Notes: generated by a model from the letters alone, not told the origin. A stretch of 64,000 nt of DNA from Mariniphaga sediminis (GCF_003573545.1 NZ_QWET01000012.1:62001-126000), one strand, 5' to 3'. Shown: positions 1 to 9,900, counted from the stretch's first letter. Program-made: numbers and translations.

Positions 1-401
1 TTTCCATGCGACACCCTGACCTGTTTTCGTCATGCGTTGCTCTCAGCGCCGGCACATTTACCGATGAAGAAATACTAACCGGTAGTGCATACGAGCGTTA
101 TTTCGGAAATATTTTTGGTCCGAAACCGACTGACGGCAAAGTGACCGATTACTGGAAATCTTACAGTCCGCTGCACCTGCTGGAAACCGTGGATGCAGAC
201 AAACTAAAATCCATCCGGTTTTACATTGACTGTGGCGACGATGATTTTCTTTACAAAGGCAATTCGGCTCTTCATGTAAAAATGCGCAACCTGGGTATTC
301 CTCATGAATACCGTGTACGCGACGGTGCTCACCGATGGGAATACTGGCGCACAGGGCTATACGACGGACTAAAATTTATCTCAGAAAAATTTCACCGGTA
401 A
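1..401 (+). CDS. Esterase-family (alpha/beta hydrolase) protein, C-terminal part
   Basis: This is the 3' end of a gene cut by the left edge of the window; the frame is open from the first bases, so the Met at position 6 is probably internal. The visible ~131 residues resemble the end of the putative esterase family (esterase D-like, PF00756). A CGDDD segment after a beta strand fits the acid residue of the catalytic triad, and the later GAHRWEYW segment fits the catalytic His. The nucleophile Ser lies outside the window. Such proteins hydrolyse acyl or feruloyl/acetyl esters and are often exported in Bacteroidota, but the N-terminus that would show export is missing. The next gene is convergent. 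Confidence 0.7.
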   Translation, partial: SMRHPDLFSSCVALSAGTFTDEEILTGSAYERYFGNIFGPKPTDGKVTDYWKSYSPLHLLETVDADKLKSIRFYIDCGDDDFLYKGNSALHVKMRNLGIPHEYRVRDGAHRWEYWRTGLYDGLKFISEKFHR

Positions 402-472
402 AACCTGCCGGCAATTCTAAATTGAATGTGTAGAATTTTCCCAGCCTTTGGGACAACCTACATGGAAAAGCG

Positions 473-1003
473 CTACGAATAATGCTGCTTAAATTCTTCC
501 CAATGAACGATTTCTTCCAACTGTTTACGTTTCTTGGGAGGAATTTTTTCTTCTTCCGGATAACCTAACGGTATCATAGCTACCGGCACAATATAACCCG
601 GAAGTTTCAATGCCTCCGCACTGCGCTGCGTATCAAAATTGCACACCCAGCAGGTCCCCAATCCCAGTTCGGCTGCCTGAAGGGTCAGGTGGTCAATGGC
701 AATGGCAACGTCAATTTCTGCTGAATCTTTCCCGTCAATACTCCTTTTCCACGATTGCGAATGATCGGCACAGGCCAAGATAACAACCGGCGCTGTTTTA
801 AACCAGTCGCGTTGATAAGCATTATGTAATTTGACCAAATTCTCCGTTTTTTTTATCACAATAAAATGCCATGGTTGAAAATTTACAGCCGATGGCGCCA
901 GTCTGGCTGCCTCCAGTATTTGCAGTATTTTTTTATCATCTACAGGCGTGTCTTTATAACTCCTGACGGAATAACGGCGGTTTATAAGCTCAGCAAACTT
1001 CAT
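473..1003 (-). CDS. Nitroreductase family protein
   Basis: A 176-residue FMN-dependent nitroreductase-fold protein. The N-terminal RRYSVRSY segment followed by ARLAPSAVNFQPWHF is the typical FMN-phosphate-binding start of the family. The later LGLGTCWVCNF and IPLGYPEEE segments are typical of the C-terminal half. These enzymes use NAD(P)H to reduce nitro compounds, quinones or flavins; the physiological substrate cannot be read from sequence. The start was set at the ATG at 1003 (MKFAEL), because the longer frame begins with a TTG at 1024. It is monocistronic and divergent from the exported protein at 1146. Confidence 0.88.
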   Translation of the reverse strand: MKFAELINRRYSVRSYKDTPVDDKKILQILEAARLAPSAVNFQPWHFIVIKKTENLVKLHNAYQRDWFKTAPVVILACADHSQSWKRSIDGKDSAEIDVAIAIDHLTLQAAELGLGTCWVCNFDTQRSAEALKLPGYIVPVAMIPLGYPEEEKIPPKKRKQLEEIVHWEEFKQHYS

Positions 1004-1145
1004 AATTTCTTCATTACAGATCAAAACCGGAAAAATATGCTTTTTTTAATAAAATCAAGATTTTTTTGTAACGATTTTCCAATCCGGTCGTCTCATTCTA
1101 TGTTCAGAATAACAAAAACTATTTTTTTAATTAAAATTGGAAACC

Positions 1146-1616
1146 ATGAAAAAATTAAATGTATTGAGTTTGTTCGTCCTTTGTTGCCTCTTTCTCCCGG
1201 CTCTTGCCAATGCCATTGATTTTAGCACTAAAATTATAAACTATGAGATAGAGGCCGTTGAAAATGTAACGCCTGATAAATCAGTTGAAAAAGTTTGGAA
1301 CCTGACCTATGAGGGCTCTGACAAACCGGTTACTGTAGTAAAGCGTAGTACTGCCAAAGGAGTTGTTTACATAGCCACTACATCTTTTTTTGAAGTATGC
1401 TACGGCTGTTCACAAAAAGGATTTGGCGTCAGGCCCATAAAGAAAACATGGAGCACTGTTCCCACCGAAATTAACGACGCCGTCCTGAATGCTGACGAAG
1501 TAAAAAGACAGGAAGTTATTACTCCCCAAAAAATAGATGACGAAAAAGCATTGGGATTAATTGCCAATTACCTGCCCAATTTACTCAACGGCAACTATAA
1601 ACACCTGTTAAACTAA
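1146..1616 (+). CDS. Small exported protein of unknown function
   Basis: A 156-residue protein that starts with a clear Sec signal peptide (MKKLNVL, hydrophobic core, then ALANA before the mature part), so it should be periplasmic or outside. The mature part has about 130 residues with two close cysteines (CYGC, near residue 88) that could form a disulfide or bind metal, and alternating beta-like segments. I do not recognise the family. The longer frame begins at a TTG (1137), so the ATG at 1146 is preferred. It lies divergently from the nitroreductase and is followed by about 200 bp without a gene. Confidence 0.7.
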   Translation: MKKLNVLSLFVLCCLFLPALANAIDFSTKIINYEIEAVENVTPDKSVEKVWNLTYEGSDKPVTVVKRSTAKGVVYIATTSFFEVCYGCSQKGFGVRPIKKTWSTVPTEINDAVLNADEVKRQEVITPQKIDDEKALGLIANYLPNLLNGNYKHLLN

Positions 1617-1820
1617 AAATCCAGGTTATAATCTGAAAGTAACAGGGTAACCAGAAAAACGGGCCATAGCCAAAATCCTGCCTGAACAAGGGCAAAATTC
1701 ATAGCAGGAAATGACGTAAAAAAACGGGGAAGTTAGCAGGCATAAAAGTAACCAGACTGAGTATCAGACACGAGTAAAGAACATAAAATACTTAGAAAAG
1801 AAAGATTCTTCCAGAGCATT

Positions 1821-2279
1821 TTATGTACCGGAAAAGGGAAAATGAAAAAATTTGTAATCTGCTGAAAACTTCCCCGGCCCGTTTACCAGCAGAAAAATAA
1901 GCAACATGGCCATGGCAAAATCCGTACGGGCAGCATGGGCCATAAACCAGAATCCTTCATTCAGCAGAATGGGGATTTTTGTTGTAATCAGGGCTGTTGC
2001 CATAATTGTTAACAACGGAATAGTTGCGAGCCTTGTCAGCAGTCCGGTTAGTATGAATACTCCGCAAACAACCTCGAAGCTTGCAACAAAATATGCCCAG
2101 AATTCCGGGTTTTCGAAACCGATATTTTCAAAGCGGCCTACTCCTACCATTTCAGGATAAAGAAACTTCTGAATGCCTTCGGAGAGGAAAACCAGCCCCA
2201 CTATAATACGCGGAATCATCGATCGGTTGTCATTGTCCGAACTCCAAAGCCACGCTCCAATCTTTTTTATTGAATTCAT
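1821..2279 (-). CDS. DoxX family membrane protein
   Basis: A 152-residue integral membrane protein with four predicted hydrophobic helices. It shows the DoxX pattern: an early PRIIVGLVFLSEGIQKFLYP helix, a middle FEVVCGVFILTGL helix, and a later ARTDFAMAMLLIFLLV helix. DoxX proteins are small quinone/redox-associated membrane proteins, sometimes linked to thiosulfate oxidation or oxidative stress. It is the downstream gene of a two-gene operon, starting 12 bp after the TauE/SafE gene. That pairing fits a role in sulfur-compound or redox handling, but this is inference. Confidence 0.85.
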   Translation of the reverse strand: MNSIKKIGAWLWSSDNDNRSMIPRIIVGLVFLSEGIQKFLYPEMVGVGRFENIGFENPEFWAYFVASFEVVCGVFILTGLLTRLATIPLLTIMATALITTKIPILLNEGFWFMAHAARTDFAMAMLLIFLLVNGPGKFSADYKFFHFPFSGT

Positions 2280-2291
2280 AATACCCTCATT

Positions 2292-3068
2292 TTAAATGAG
2301 TCCTGCACCCAAACCAATGGAAATAAAAGTAAGCATTACAGCCACTAAAACCTGAACGAACCGGAAAGTTACTTTTTTGAGCAGCCTGCTCCCGGCAAAA
2401 GCGCCGGCAATGGCAGCAAGAGTTGCAGAAACAAGCAATGTCAAATTCTCAGACAAGCCGGAAGTCGTAAATCGCGAAGCATAAACCGACAACCTTGTAA
2501 TGTCAACCAACGACGCAATAATTACCCCGGTGGCAATAAATGCTTCTTTGGAAAGCCCGCTTTTTATAAGAAAAGCACTCCGCAAAGCCCCCTGAACACC
2601 TGCCAGCCCCCCGAAAAAACCACTCAACAAACCGCCAAAAATCAACCTGTTACCTCCCATCTGGATCTTTTGCATCGCCGGCAAAATTTCAGACACGGAA
2701 AAGAACAACAAAAGAACGGCAATGATTAGCTTCACCGGTGTTATCTGAAACATTCTACCCCAAAGCTCATATTCATAAACAGAAGGTAAACCGGTTATTT
2801 TTAGTAACAGCCATGCTCCAATAAAAGATGCCATAACAGCCGGAATACCAAACCTGATTAGAACCGGCCTGCTGGCCATTTTCCCTACCAGGCCCATTTT
2901 GAAAATATTATTGGCAAAATGTACGACGCCGGTTAAGGCAATGGCAATCTCCACCGGAAAAAACAGGGCGAATACAGGCATTAAAATGGTTCCCAATCCA
3001 AACCCGGAAAAAAAGGTAAGTATGGCAGTAAAAAAGGCGGTAAAACATATGACTGTAATTTCCAGCAT
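2292..3068 (-). CDS. Sulfite exporter TauE/SafE family protein (TSUP)
   Basis: A 258-residue protein with about seven or eight transmembrane helices and the repeated GFGLGTILMP / GFFGGLAGVQGAL arrangement of the TSUP (TauE/SafE, formerly DUF81) family. Members move small organosulfur or sulfur oxyanions such as sulfite or sulfoacetate across the inner membrane. A longer reading of 306 residues exists. The ATG at 3068 is chosen because the family begins directly with the first helix and a purine-rich stretch precedes this codon. It is upstream of doxX on the same strand with a 12-bp gap, so the two are probably cotranscribed. Confidence 0.85.
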   Translation of the reverse strand: MLEITVICFTAFFTAILTFFSGFGLGTILMPVFALFFPVEIAIALTGVVHFANNIFKMGLVGKMASRPVLIRFGIPAVMASFIGAWLLLKITGLPSVYEYELWGRMFQITPVKLIIAVLLLFFSVSEILPAMQKIQMGGNRLIFGGLLSGFFGGLAGVQGALRSAFLIKSGLSKEAFIATGVIIASLVDITRLSVYASRFTTSGLSENLTLLVSATLAAIAGAFAGSRLLKKVTFRFVQVLVAVMLTFISIGLGAGLI

Positions 3069-3337
3069 TTTTTCTCTTTTCTGTCCGCATGTAAAACATA
3101 CGGGTTCAATAAATATACGAATAAAAATAAAAGACAAAATGATATTAAAATCAATTCGATTAATAAATTTTGCCTGGAAAGCCCGCCCTTCTTCTATAAA
3201 TATTGTCAGCAAAAACAGGAAAAATTGCAGTGATGTCTCTCAATGGTTTTACTGCATTTATCCTGTTAGAGTGACGTTAAAGATGCAGGAGGTTCTTAAA
3301 AATTACTTACATTTACCGTTTACAAAACTTAATAAAT

Positions 3338-3985
3338 ATGAATCAGCTTTTCGTAAAAGAAATTAAAACTCAGAAGTCGGTTAGTTTCTCTGAAGCAGAA
3401 CATTTACTGGAGAAGCATTGTGTTTCCAATCCTATTCAGATTTTAAACTGGAAAGATTTTAGTTATATGCCGAAAGTCAATTTTCGGATAGGGCACACAG
3501 GAGATGAAATCTGGCTAAAATACTATGTAAAAGAAAAACACATCAGGGCCAGGGAAACCCGCACTAACGGTGATGTTTACAAAGACAGTTGTGTGGAATT
3601 TTTCATTTCGCCCGGAGAGAAAAATTATTACAATTTCGAGTTTAGCTGTATTGGCACCATCCACCTTGGCTATGGCCCGGGAAGAGGCAACCGGAAATTT
3701 GTCGATCCAAAAATTATTGAAAAGATTGATATTAAATCGTCGCTGGGAAGCGCTCCGTTCAATGACAAATCAGGAAACTTTGAATGGGAAATGATGATTC
3801 GGATTCCGATTGAATCTTTTGCTTACAGCAACCTGAAAACCTTTAAAGGATTGAATGCAGAAGCCAATTTTTACAAATGCGGAGAAGAAACAGCTGTGAT
3901 GCATTATGTTACGTGGAACCCCATCAAAACTGAAAATCCGGATTACCATCGCCCCGAGTTCTTTGGGAAGGTGCAATTCGAATAA
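3338..3985 (+). CDS. CBM9-like / DOMON-fold carbohydrate-binding protein
   Basis: A 215-residue protein matching the carbohydrate-binding family-9-like domain found widely in Bacteroidota. The recognisable stretch is DSCVEFFISP, followed by YYNFEFSCIGTIHLGYG and the closing HRPEFFGKVQF. The fold is a beta sandwich that in other proteins binds sugars or haem. No signal peptide is visible, so it is either cytoplasmic or exported by an unrecognised signal. It is a stand-alone domain, not fused to an enzyme. A terminator follows directly, so it is probably monocistronic. Confidence 0.75.
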   Translation: MNQLFVKEIKTQKSVSFSEAEHLLEKHCVSNPIQILNWKDFSYMPKVNFRIGHTGDEIWLKYYVKEKHIRARETRTNGDVYKDSCVEFFISPGEKNYYNFEFSCIGTIHLGYGPGRGNRKFVDPKIIEKIDIKSSLGSAPFNDKSGNFEWEMMIRIPIESFAYSNLKTFKGLNAEANFYKCGEETAVMHYVTWNPIKTENPDYHRPEFFGKVQFE

Positions 3986-3997
3986 AATACCCAATGG

Positions 3998-4035
3998 ATT
4001 CACCCGCTGAGCCATAATCAACGGGTGAATTTTTT
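3998..4035 (+). terminator. Rho-independent terminator after the CBM9-like gene
   Basis: A 9-bp perfect stem, ATTCACCCG paired with CGGGTGAAT across a 15-nt loop, is followed by a run of six Ts. It starts 13 bp after the stop codon of the CBM9-like gene. Confidence 0.85.
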
Positions 4036-4159
4036 GTTTATCCAACGCACTCGCTGAAATTAACTTCCGTAACCGGTTCTTTTGACAAAAAAAAACGATA
4101 CCGGAGATGGGAAACTTACGCCTTTTCCAAAAACATTTTCAAATTCAAGCAAAAAGCCT

Positions 4160-4189
4160 TTTGTTTCAAACATAAGTTCATTATATTTG
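4160..4189 (+). promoter_or_regulatory. Bacteroidota-type promoter of the DUF5320 gene
   Basis: TTTG at 4160-4163 and TATATTTG at 4182-4189 are separated by 18 bp. They match the -33 TTTG and -7 TAnnTTTG consensus of Bacteroidota primary promoters exactly. Transcription would start near 4196, giving a leader of about 23 nt that contains the GGAGG ribosome site. Confidence 0.7.
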
Positions 4190-4218
4190 TAGTGTATTAA
4201 TTAAAAATGGAGGTTATT

Positions 4219-4542
4219 ATGCCAGGATTAAACAGAACAGGACCAATGGGTGCAGGCCGGATGACAGGGAAGCAGCTTGGCAGATGCACCGGAAGTACCC
4301 ATGACATTTCAGAGAGTAAATCCAGAAATTTCAGGCGTGGATTCCACAGTGGGTCCGGACGTGTTGGCAGACGAGGTTTTAGATTCAGATGGAGAAATCC
4401 TTATTGGAACTATCCCAAAAATCTTTGTCAGAACAGCTCAGACGAAACATTGCTCCAAAATGAAGTGTGGGTATTAAAAGACCAACTAATGAGAATTGAA
4501 AAGGAATTGAAAAAAATCCGCAAAGCCAAGAATGAAGATTGA
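4219..4542 (+). CDS. DUF5320 domain-containing small protein
   Basis: A 107-residue basic protein. It begins with the DUF5320 hallmark MPGLNRTGPMGAGRMTGK, continues through an Arg/Gly-rich section, and ends in a charged helix (about residues 80-107) likely to form a coiled coil. Family members are short proteins found near dinitrogenase-cofactor (NifX/NafY-type) or metal-binding genes in anaerobes; their function is unknown. The start at 4219 is decided by a strong GGAGG at 4209-4213, unusual in this phylum. The in-frame ATG at 4207 would overlap that ribosome site. The promoter at 4160 and terminator at 4582 delimit a single-gene unit. Confidence 0.75.
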   Translation: MPGLNRTGPMGAGRMTGKQLGRCTGSTHDISESKSRNFRRGFHSGSGRVGRRGFRFRWRNPYWNYPKNLCQNSSDETLLQNEVWVLKDQLMRIEKELKKIRKAKNED

Positions 4543-4581
4543 ACAAGTGGGTTTTGCTTCCTGAAATTATGGAAACTCATC

Positions 4582-4624
4582 ACTTTTCAGGCCTCTCAAT
4601 ATTGAGAAGCCGAAAAGTTTTTTT
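4582..4624 (+). terminator. Very strong intrinsic terminator
   Basis: Positions 4582-4618 form a nearly continuous hairpin. ACTTTTC pairs with GAAAAGT, then GGC with GCC, and the centre TCTCAATATTGAGA is itself a perfect palindrome. Seven Ts follow. It lies between the DUF5320 gene and the zinc-ribbon gene and should block or regulate read-through. Confidence 0.88.
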
Positions 4625-4685
4625 AGTTAAAATTTGACATTTATTGCAGACAAATAGTCTAAAAAAACAAACAAAAACATTTAAA

Positions 4686-4895
4686 ATGACACCGGGAAAA
4701 GGAATGGGAACTGGCGGCCACAGGGGCAGGAATAAGGGGGGAGCCTATGGCCCCGGCGGTTATTGTCTTTGCGTGAAATGCGGGCACAAAATCCCCCATA
4801 AACAGGGAATAAAATGTACCGAAATTAAATGCCCGGAATGTGGCCACACCATGGTGCGTGAGGAGCTTGTAAAAAACAAAAAACAGAAGAAGTAA
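4686..4895 (+). CDS. Small zinc-ribbon/Cys-rich protein
   Basis: A 69-residue protein with a Gly/Arg-rich, flexible N-terminus and six cysteines arranged as CxCxxCG...PH..G..C....CPxCG. That arrangement suggests one or two metal sites (zinc ribbon or rubredoxin-like). Similar small proteins occur beside DUF5320 genes in anaerobic bacteria and archaea (recalled from family knowledge). The ATG at 4686 (MTPGKG) is preferred over the TTG start at 4644. It is separated from the DUF5320 gene by a strong terminator, so it either has its own promoter or is fed by read-through. Molecular function is unknown. Confidence 0.7.
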   Translation: MTPGKGMGTGGHRGRNKGGAYGPGGYCLCVKCGHKIPHKQGIKCTEIKCPECGHTMVREELVKNKKQKK

Positions 4896-5017
4896 CCCAC
4901 CCATCTAAAACTGAGACAAATAGCTACTATTCGAAAAAAAAATATCGAAATCATCATTGGATTTATTGGCGACTTACCCTAACTTCGTCATTCATTGTAG
5001 CAGGCTTAACTATACTT

Positions 5018-5605
5018 ATGAATGTACTGGAGAAAACATTGGTCGACTCATTAAAGAAGGGAAACCACAAATCCTTTGAACTGGTATTTAAAACCTACTA
5101 TCCCCGATTGTGTACTTACGCATTCGACTACACCAAACAACTGGAGACAGCCGAGGACATTGTAAAAGATTTTTTCCTCGATTTTTGGCAAAACCGGGAA
5201 AAAATTTCCATAAAAACTTCCATGTCGGGTTACCTTTTCAGGTCGGTACACAACGCCTGCATCAACTACCTGGAAAGGGAAAAAAGAAAAAACAAGACAC
5301 TTTTGGTGGAGGATATAACGGTAGTCGAACTGAAAATCAGGCAGCCACTTTCTCCCGATTATCCCGTTGGAAATATTTTGGCCAAAGAACTGGAAGAACA
5401 GATAAACCTTCAAATCGAAAAACTTCCACCACAATGCAGGGAAATTTTTATACTGAGCCGTTTTGAAGGACTGTCGCACAAAAAAATTTCTGAAAAACTG
5501 AATATTTCTGAGAATACAGTTAAGGTTCAAATATTCAGAGCATTAAAAAACATCAAAGAAGCCCTTCCACACCTATTCATTCTTCTTTTCTCATTCTTCA
5601 AATAA
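5018..5605 (+). CDS. ECF sigma-70 factor, Bacteroidota SusC-associated type
   Basis: A 195-residue extracytoplasmic-function sigma factor. Region 2 spans about residues 22-90 (YPRLCTYAFDY, DIVKDFFLDFWQNRE) and region 4 about residues 130-185, with the helix-turn-helix LSHKKISEKLNISENTVKVQ. It belongs to the large Bacteroidota group of sigma factors that sit upstream of fecR and susC genes and activate them when the outer-membrane ligand is sensed. The FecR-like gene follows after 65 bp and susC after that, the classical trans-envelope signalling order. It would direct RNA polymerase to the susC promoter and probably its own. Confidence 0.93.
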   Translation: MNVLEKTLVDSLKKGNHKSFELVFKTYYPRLCTYAFDYTKQLETAEDIVKDFFLDFWQNREKISIKTSMSGYLFRSVHNACINYLEREKRKNKTLLVEDITVVELKIRQPLSPDYPVGNILAKELEEQINLQIEKLPPQCREIFILSRFEGLSHKKISEKLNISENTVKVQIFRALKNIKEALPHLFILLFSFFK

Positions 5606-5670
5606 AAAAAACACTCCCCCTTGTAATACCTCCAGGTAAAAATTGTGTCATCATAATTAGAAAACAAAAA

Positions 5671-6792
5671 ATGAAAGAGAACTTAAACATAACAGAAAAC
5701 GAGAAAAAAGCCCTCATCGATTATTTCTCAGGAAAACTCACATCGGAAGAATCCGGGCTACTGAACAACTGGCTTGAAAAGAGTGAAGGCAACAAGTTGC
5801 TGTTCGACCAGATGACAGATATATGGCAAGCCAGCCATTTTACCCGGATAAATGACAAAATAAATATGGAAGATGCCTGGAAGGAAATTCAGGATCAACT
5901 AAGTAAAGAAAACAAAAAACCTATTCAGAGCTGGGTTAGGTTACTCAAAGTAGCCGCCGTTTTGATACTGGTTTTCATTCTGGGAGGAATTGGTCATGCT
6001 TTGCTTCACAGCAAACCCAATATTGCAGATCCCTTTCTTGTTGAATATGTAGCCCCTCTTGGTTCACGCTCGTTTGTAAAAATGCCCGACGGTAGTAAAA
6101 TCTGGCTCAATGCCGGAACAACGCTGTCATACAATAGCCATTTCGGCATTGAAAACCGTGCAATAAACCTTTCGGGCGAAGCTTTTTTCGAAGTAGAAAA
6201 AAACCCGGCGCTTCCGTTTACAGTTCAAACCAGTGAATTAAATATTACAGCGCTCGGCACAAAGTTCGATGTAAAAGCTTACAGCGAAGAAAAAACCATT
6301 GAAACCACGTTAATTGAAGGCTCTGTCAGATTGGAAGGAAATAATTTCAAACTAACAGAAGATGTGATACTCACGAGGAACGAAAAAGCCATTTTTACAA
6401 AACATAGTAAATCCGTTGATTTTATTGATACTAATCAATCCTTAAAAGAAAATGAAACGGTGCCGAAACAAGAATCCGGATTAAAAATTATCACCTCCAT
6501 CGAACCGGATCCTATTATCTCCTGGAAAGATGAAAGGTGGATAATAAACAACGAAAAATTAGGTTCACTTTCCCAAAAACTGGAACGCCGGTATGCTGTG
6601 AACTTTATTTTCGACAACGAATTACTGAAAGAATATTCATTTGGAGGAACACTTGAAGACGAAACACTACAACAGGTGTTGGATGCTATTTGCTCAAGTT
6701 CCCCAATCAAATACGTCATTGAAGGAAAAACAGTTTACATAATGTCTGATAATCAAAAAATGGGAAAATTTAAACATTTGCTTATGAAATAA
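5671..6792 (+). CDS. FecR family anti-sigma factor
   Basis: A 373-residue inner-membrane anti-sigma regulator. The cytoplasmic N-terminal part (1-90) binds the sigma factor, and a single transmembrane helix lies at about 92-112. The FecR domain follows at about 118-225 (SRSFVKMPDGSKIWLNAGT; GEAFFEVEKN; TALGTKFDVKAY). The C-terminal domain at about 290-360 is the DUF4974 type. The periplasmic part would receive the signal from the STN domain of SusC and release or activate the upstream ECF factor. It is intact and of usual length, and lies in an operon with the sigma gene (65-bp gap). Confidence 0.93.
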   Translation: MKENLNITENEKKALIDYFSGKLTSEESGLLNNWLEKSEGNKLLFDQMTDIWQASHFTRINDKINMEDAWKEIQDQLSKENKKPIQSWVRLLKVAAVLILVFILGGIGHALLHSKPNIADPFLVEYVAPLGSRSFVKMPDGSKIWLNAGTTLSYNSHFGIENRAINLSGEAFFEVEKNPALPFTVQTSELNITALGTKFDVKAYSEEKTIETTLIEGSVRLEGNNFKLTEDVILTRNEKAIFTKHSKSVDFIDTNQSLKENETVPKQESGLKIITSIEPDPIISWKDERWIINNEKLGSLSQKLERRYAVNFIFDNELLKEYSFGGTLEDETLQQVLDAICSSSPIKYVIEGKTVYIMSDNQKMGKFKHLLMK

Positions 6793-6808
6793 AATCCGTA
6801 TTTAAAAA

Positions 6809-6877
6809 GGGAGATCAGTATGACCTCCCAAATCTTGTGTAAAGATAATGTTGCTTCATATTGGCACTATGAGGCAA
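6809..6877 (+). promoter_or_regulatory. Two hairpins in the fecR-susC gap
   Basis: Two inverted repeats occupy the short fecR-susC gap. The first is GGGAGATCA (6809-6817) with TGACCTCCC (6821-6829), with one mismatch. The second is GTTGCTTCATA (6850-6860) with TATGAGGCAAC (6867-6877), with one T-G pair. Neither is followed by a T run. They may form mRNA structures that separate or tune fecR and susC expression, or flank an ECF-dependent promoter. The role is inferred. Confidence 0.4.
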
Positions 6878-6906
6878 CACATTTTAAACCTTAACGATTC
6901 AAAAAT

Positions 6907-9900
6907 ATGAAAAATTTTTTTAAGGAACTGTCTCTTCCTTGTAAACGAGGCATTAAAAAGGTTTTACTTATGACGAAACTAACATTCTTTCTAAGCGTAT
7001 TTCTGGTCTTGCAAATGTCCGCAAGCGTGTATTCGCAAACGCGCTTGTCCATCAAATCCAAAAACAAAACAGTAAAAGAGGTATTTTGGGACATTGAGAA
7101 ACAGAGTGAGTTTCGTTTCTTTTACAACGAAGATTTTGTGGATATGAAACGCAAAGTCGACTTTAACATTGAAAACGAAACGATTACTGAAATCATGGCT
7201 CAACTTTTCGATTTTTCGAAAACCACCTATAAAATTGCAGAAAATAACCTCATTGTGATTATTCCGGCCGAAGGGCAACAGCCCCAAACGGTAAGAGGCA
7301 AAGTCACCACAGCCCAGGGAGAGCCAATTCCGGGTGTAACTGTTATGCTCAAAGGAACCAATTCCGGAACGGTTACAGATGTCAATGGAAGTTATTCCAT
7401 TACAATTCAGCAACCAAACGATGTCCTCGCATTTTCTTTCGTAGGTCTTTTAACCCAGGAGCTTGAGATTGGAGAACAATCGACGATTAATGTAACGATG
7501 AAAGAAGATATAGTGGGAGTGGATGAAGTAGTTATAGTCGGCTACGGGAGTCAAAGAAAAGTAAATCTCACCGGAGCCATTGCGACAGTTGACGGGGAAG
7601 CTCTTGCCCGGCGCCAGGTAGCTCAGTCCTCCATGGTATTACAGGGTGTTGCTCCCGGTGTGGTAGTCACTCAGCGCAGTGGTCAGCCCGGACGCGATGG
7701 CGGAGCGATCAGCATCAGGGGAAAAACAACACTGGGCAACAGCAATCCTCTCATCCTTGTTGACGGGATAGAAATGGGAATTAACAACATCGATCCTACT
7801 TTAATTGAATCCGTCTCTATATTAAAAGATGCAGCATCTTCATCCATCTATGGTTCAAGGGCTGCCAATGGTGTTATCCTGGTAACAACAAAAAGGGGGC
7901 AGCAAGACAAACTGTCTGTTTCGTACAACGGATATGTGGGAACACAACAACCTACCTTCCTTCCGAATATGGTAGGAGCCATTGACCACATGCTGCTTAC
8001 TAATGAAGCCTATGTAAACGTAGGTAAATCCCCTCTTTATTCAGAGGAATATATTGAGGAATACCGGCAGGGAATGGCAACCAATCCGGATAGGTATCCT
8101 GACACAGACTGGTACGACCAGGTCTTAACCGGTAATGGGTTAATGCAGAGTCACTTTTTAACGATGAACGGGGGAACTGAGAAAGTAAGGGTTTTGGCCT
8201 CACTCGGATACCTGGATCAAAACGGTATCATGTCAAATACCAATTTCGACCGATATACGTTACGCATCAATACCGACCTTAATTTAACCAAAAGCTTTTC
8301 AGCACAGGTTGATGCCCACATTAAACAATCTCATTTAGTTGAACCTTCAAGAGGAACAAACTCTGCAATCCACTGGTCGGGGCGCATACCCGCAAACCAG
8401 GGGGGTGTTCTTTCCAATGGGCAATGGGGCGAAGGTTGGAATGGAGATAACCCGATTGCTTTTACAAAAGACGGCGGGCTATATACCCAGGAGGCTCCTT
8501 CGTTTTCCCTGAACCTTGTTTTGAAATACCAACCCGTTGACTGGCTTTTTATGGATTTGGCCTACTCTCCAAACTACTGGCAATCCAATGTATCCGATTT
8601 TGTTAAAGCCATTCAAACCTACAGATGGGATGGCTCGGAAAGTTATAAAGCCCCCCAGAAAAGTACGCTCAACACAAGCCATAGCCGTAGTCTGCACAAT
8701 AACCTGAGAAGTACGATGACATTCAGCAAAGAATTTAAGGATCACGCGGTGAAATTACTTTTGGGTTATCAGCAGGAAGATTACCGAAACGATGCGCTAA
8801 GAGGCTACCGGGAGGTTTTTCCATTCCCTGATTATCCGGTACTGAATTCCGGTGGTGAAGAAAACCAGAAAGCTTACGGTTCGGCCAGCGAATGGGCGTT
8901 GCAGTCATTCTTTGGGAGGGTAAATTACGATTTCAAAGGACGATACCTGTTTGAAGCCAATTTCCGGCAAGATGGTTCATCGCGCTTTGTCACCGGCCGG
9001 AAATGGGGATTTTTCCCCTCATTCTCAGCAGGCTGGAGATTATCAGAAGAAAATTTCTTTGAATCACTTAGTCCTATTATAAATAATCTAAAAATCCGAG
9101 CTTCATGGGGACAATTAGGAAACCAGGATATTGGACTTTACCCGTTTTCTTCCGATGTTAATCTTGGATTGAAATATGTTTTCGACAAGCAGGTAAACAG
9201 CGGTGCAGGGATTACCAGTTTGGCCAACACCGAAATTTCGTGGGAAACGACCACAGCTTCCAATCTCGGCGTGGATCTTACTTTATTCGATCGCTTAAAT
9301 ATTGTGGCCGAATACTATTATAAAGTAACTGATGATATTCTTCTGGATCTTGATATTCCCAGGATTATTGGAATGGATGCCCCGGAACAAAACGCGGGAA
9401 AAGTTGAAAACAGAGGGTGGGACCTTGGTTTGAACTACAGCAATTGGGACAACGAATTTAAATATGAAATTGGCATCAACATTTCGGATGTAAAAAATAA
9501 GGTATTAGACTTAAAAGGCGTGAACAAAACCGGACTAACAGTTAATCACGAAGGATATCCCATGCTTTCCATATATGGTTTGGAGGCTGATGGATTTATT
9601 GAAGAGGAAGACTTTAATGAAGATGGGACATATAAATATGCCAGACAATATGGTACCATTGCACCCGGCGACATTAAATATATCGACCAGAATAATGACT
9701 CAATTATTAATGCCAGTGATTATAAAATAATTGGTGCAACAATACCCCGCTATACGTTTGGTCTCACGTTTAACGGCCAATACAAGAATTTCGATATTGG
9801 TATTTTTCTTCAGGGAGTAGGAAAGGCTGATGGAATAATCCGCGATCAGGGTATTATGCCATTTCTTATGGGAGGTACTATCCAGGAACAACACAAAGAC

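Noticed and set aside
3999-4060. Small plus-strand gene after the CBM9-like gene
   Set aside because: The segment forms a terminator hairpin and has no supported start codon or ribosome site.
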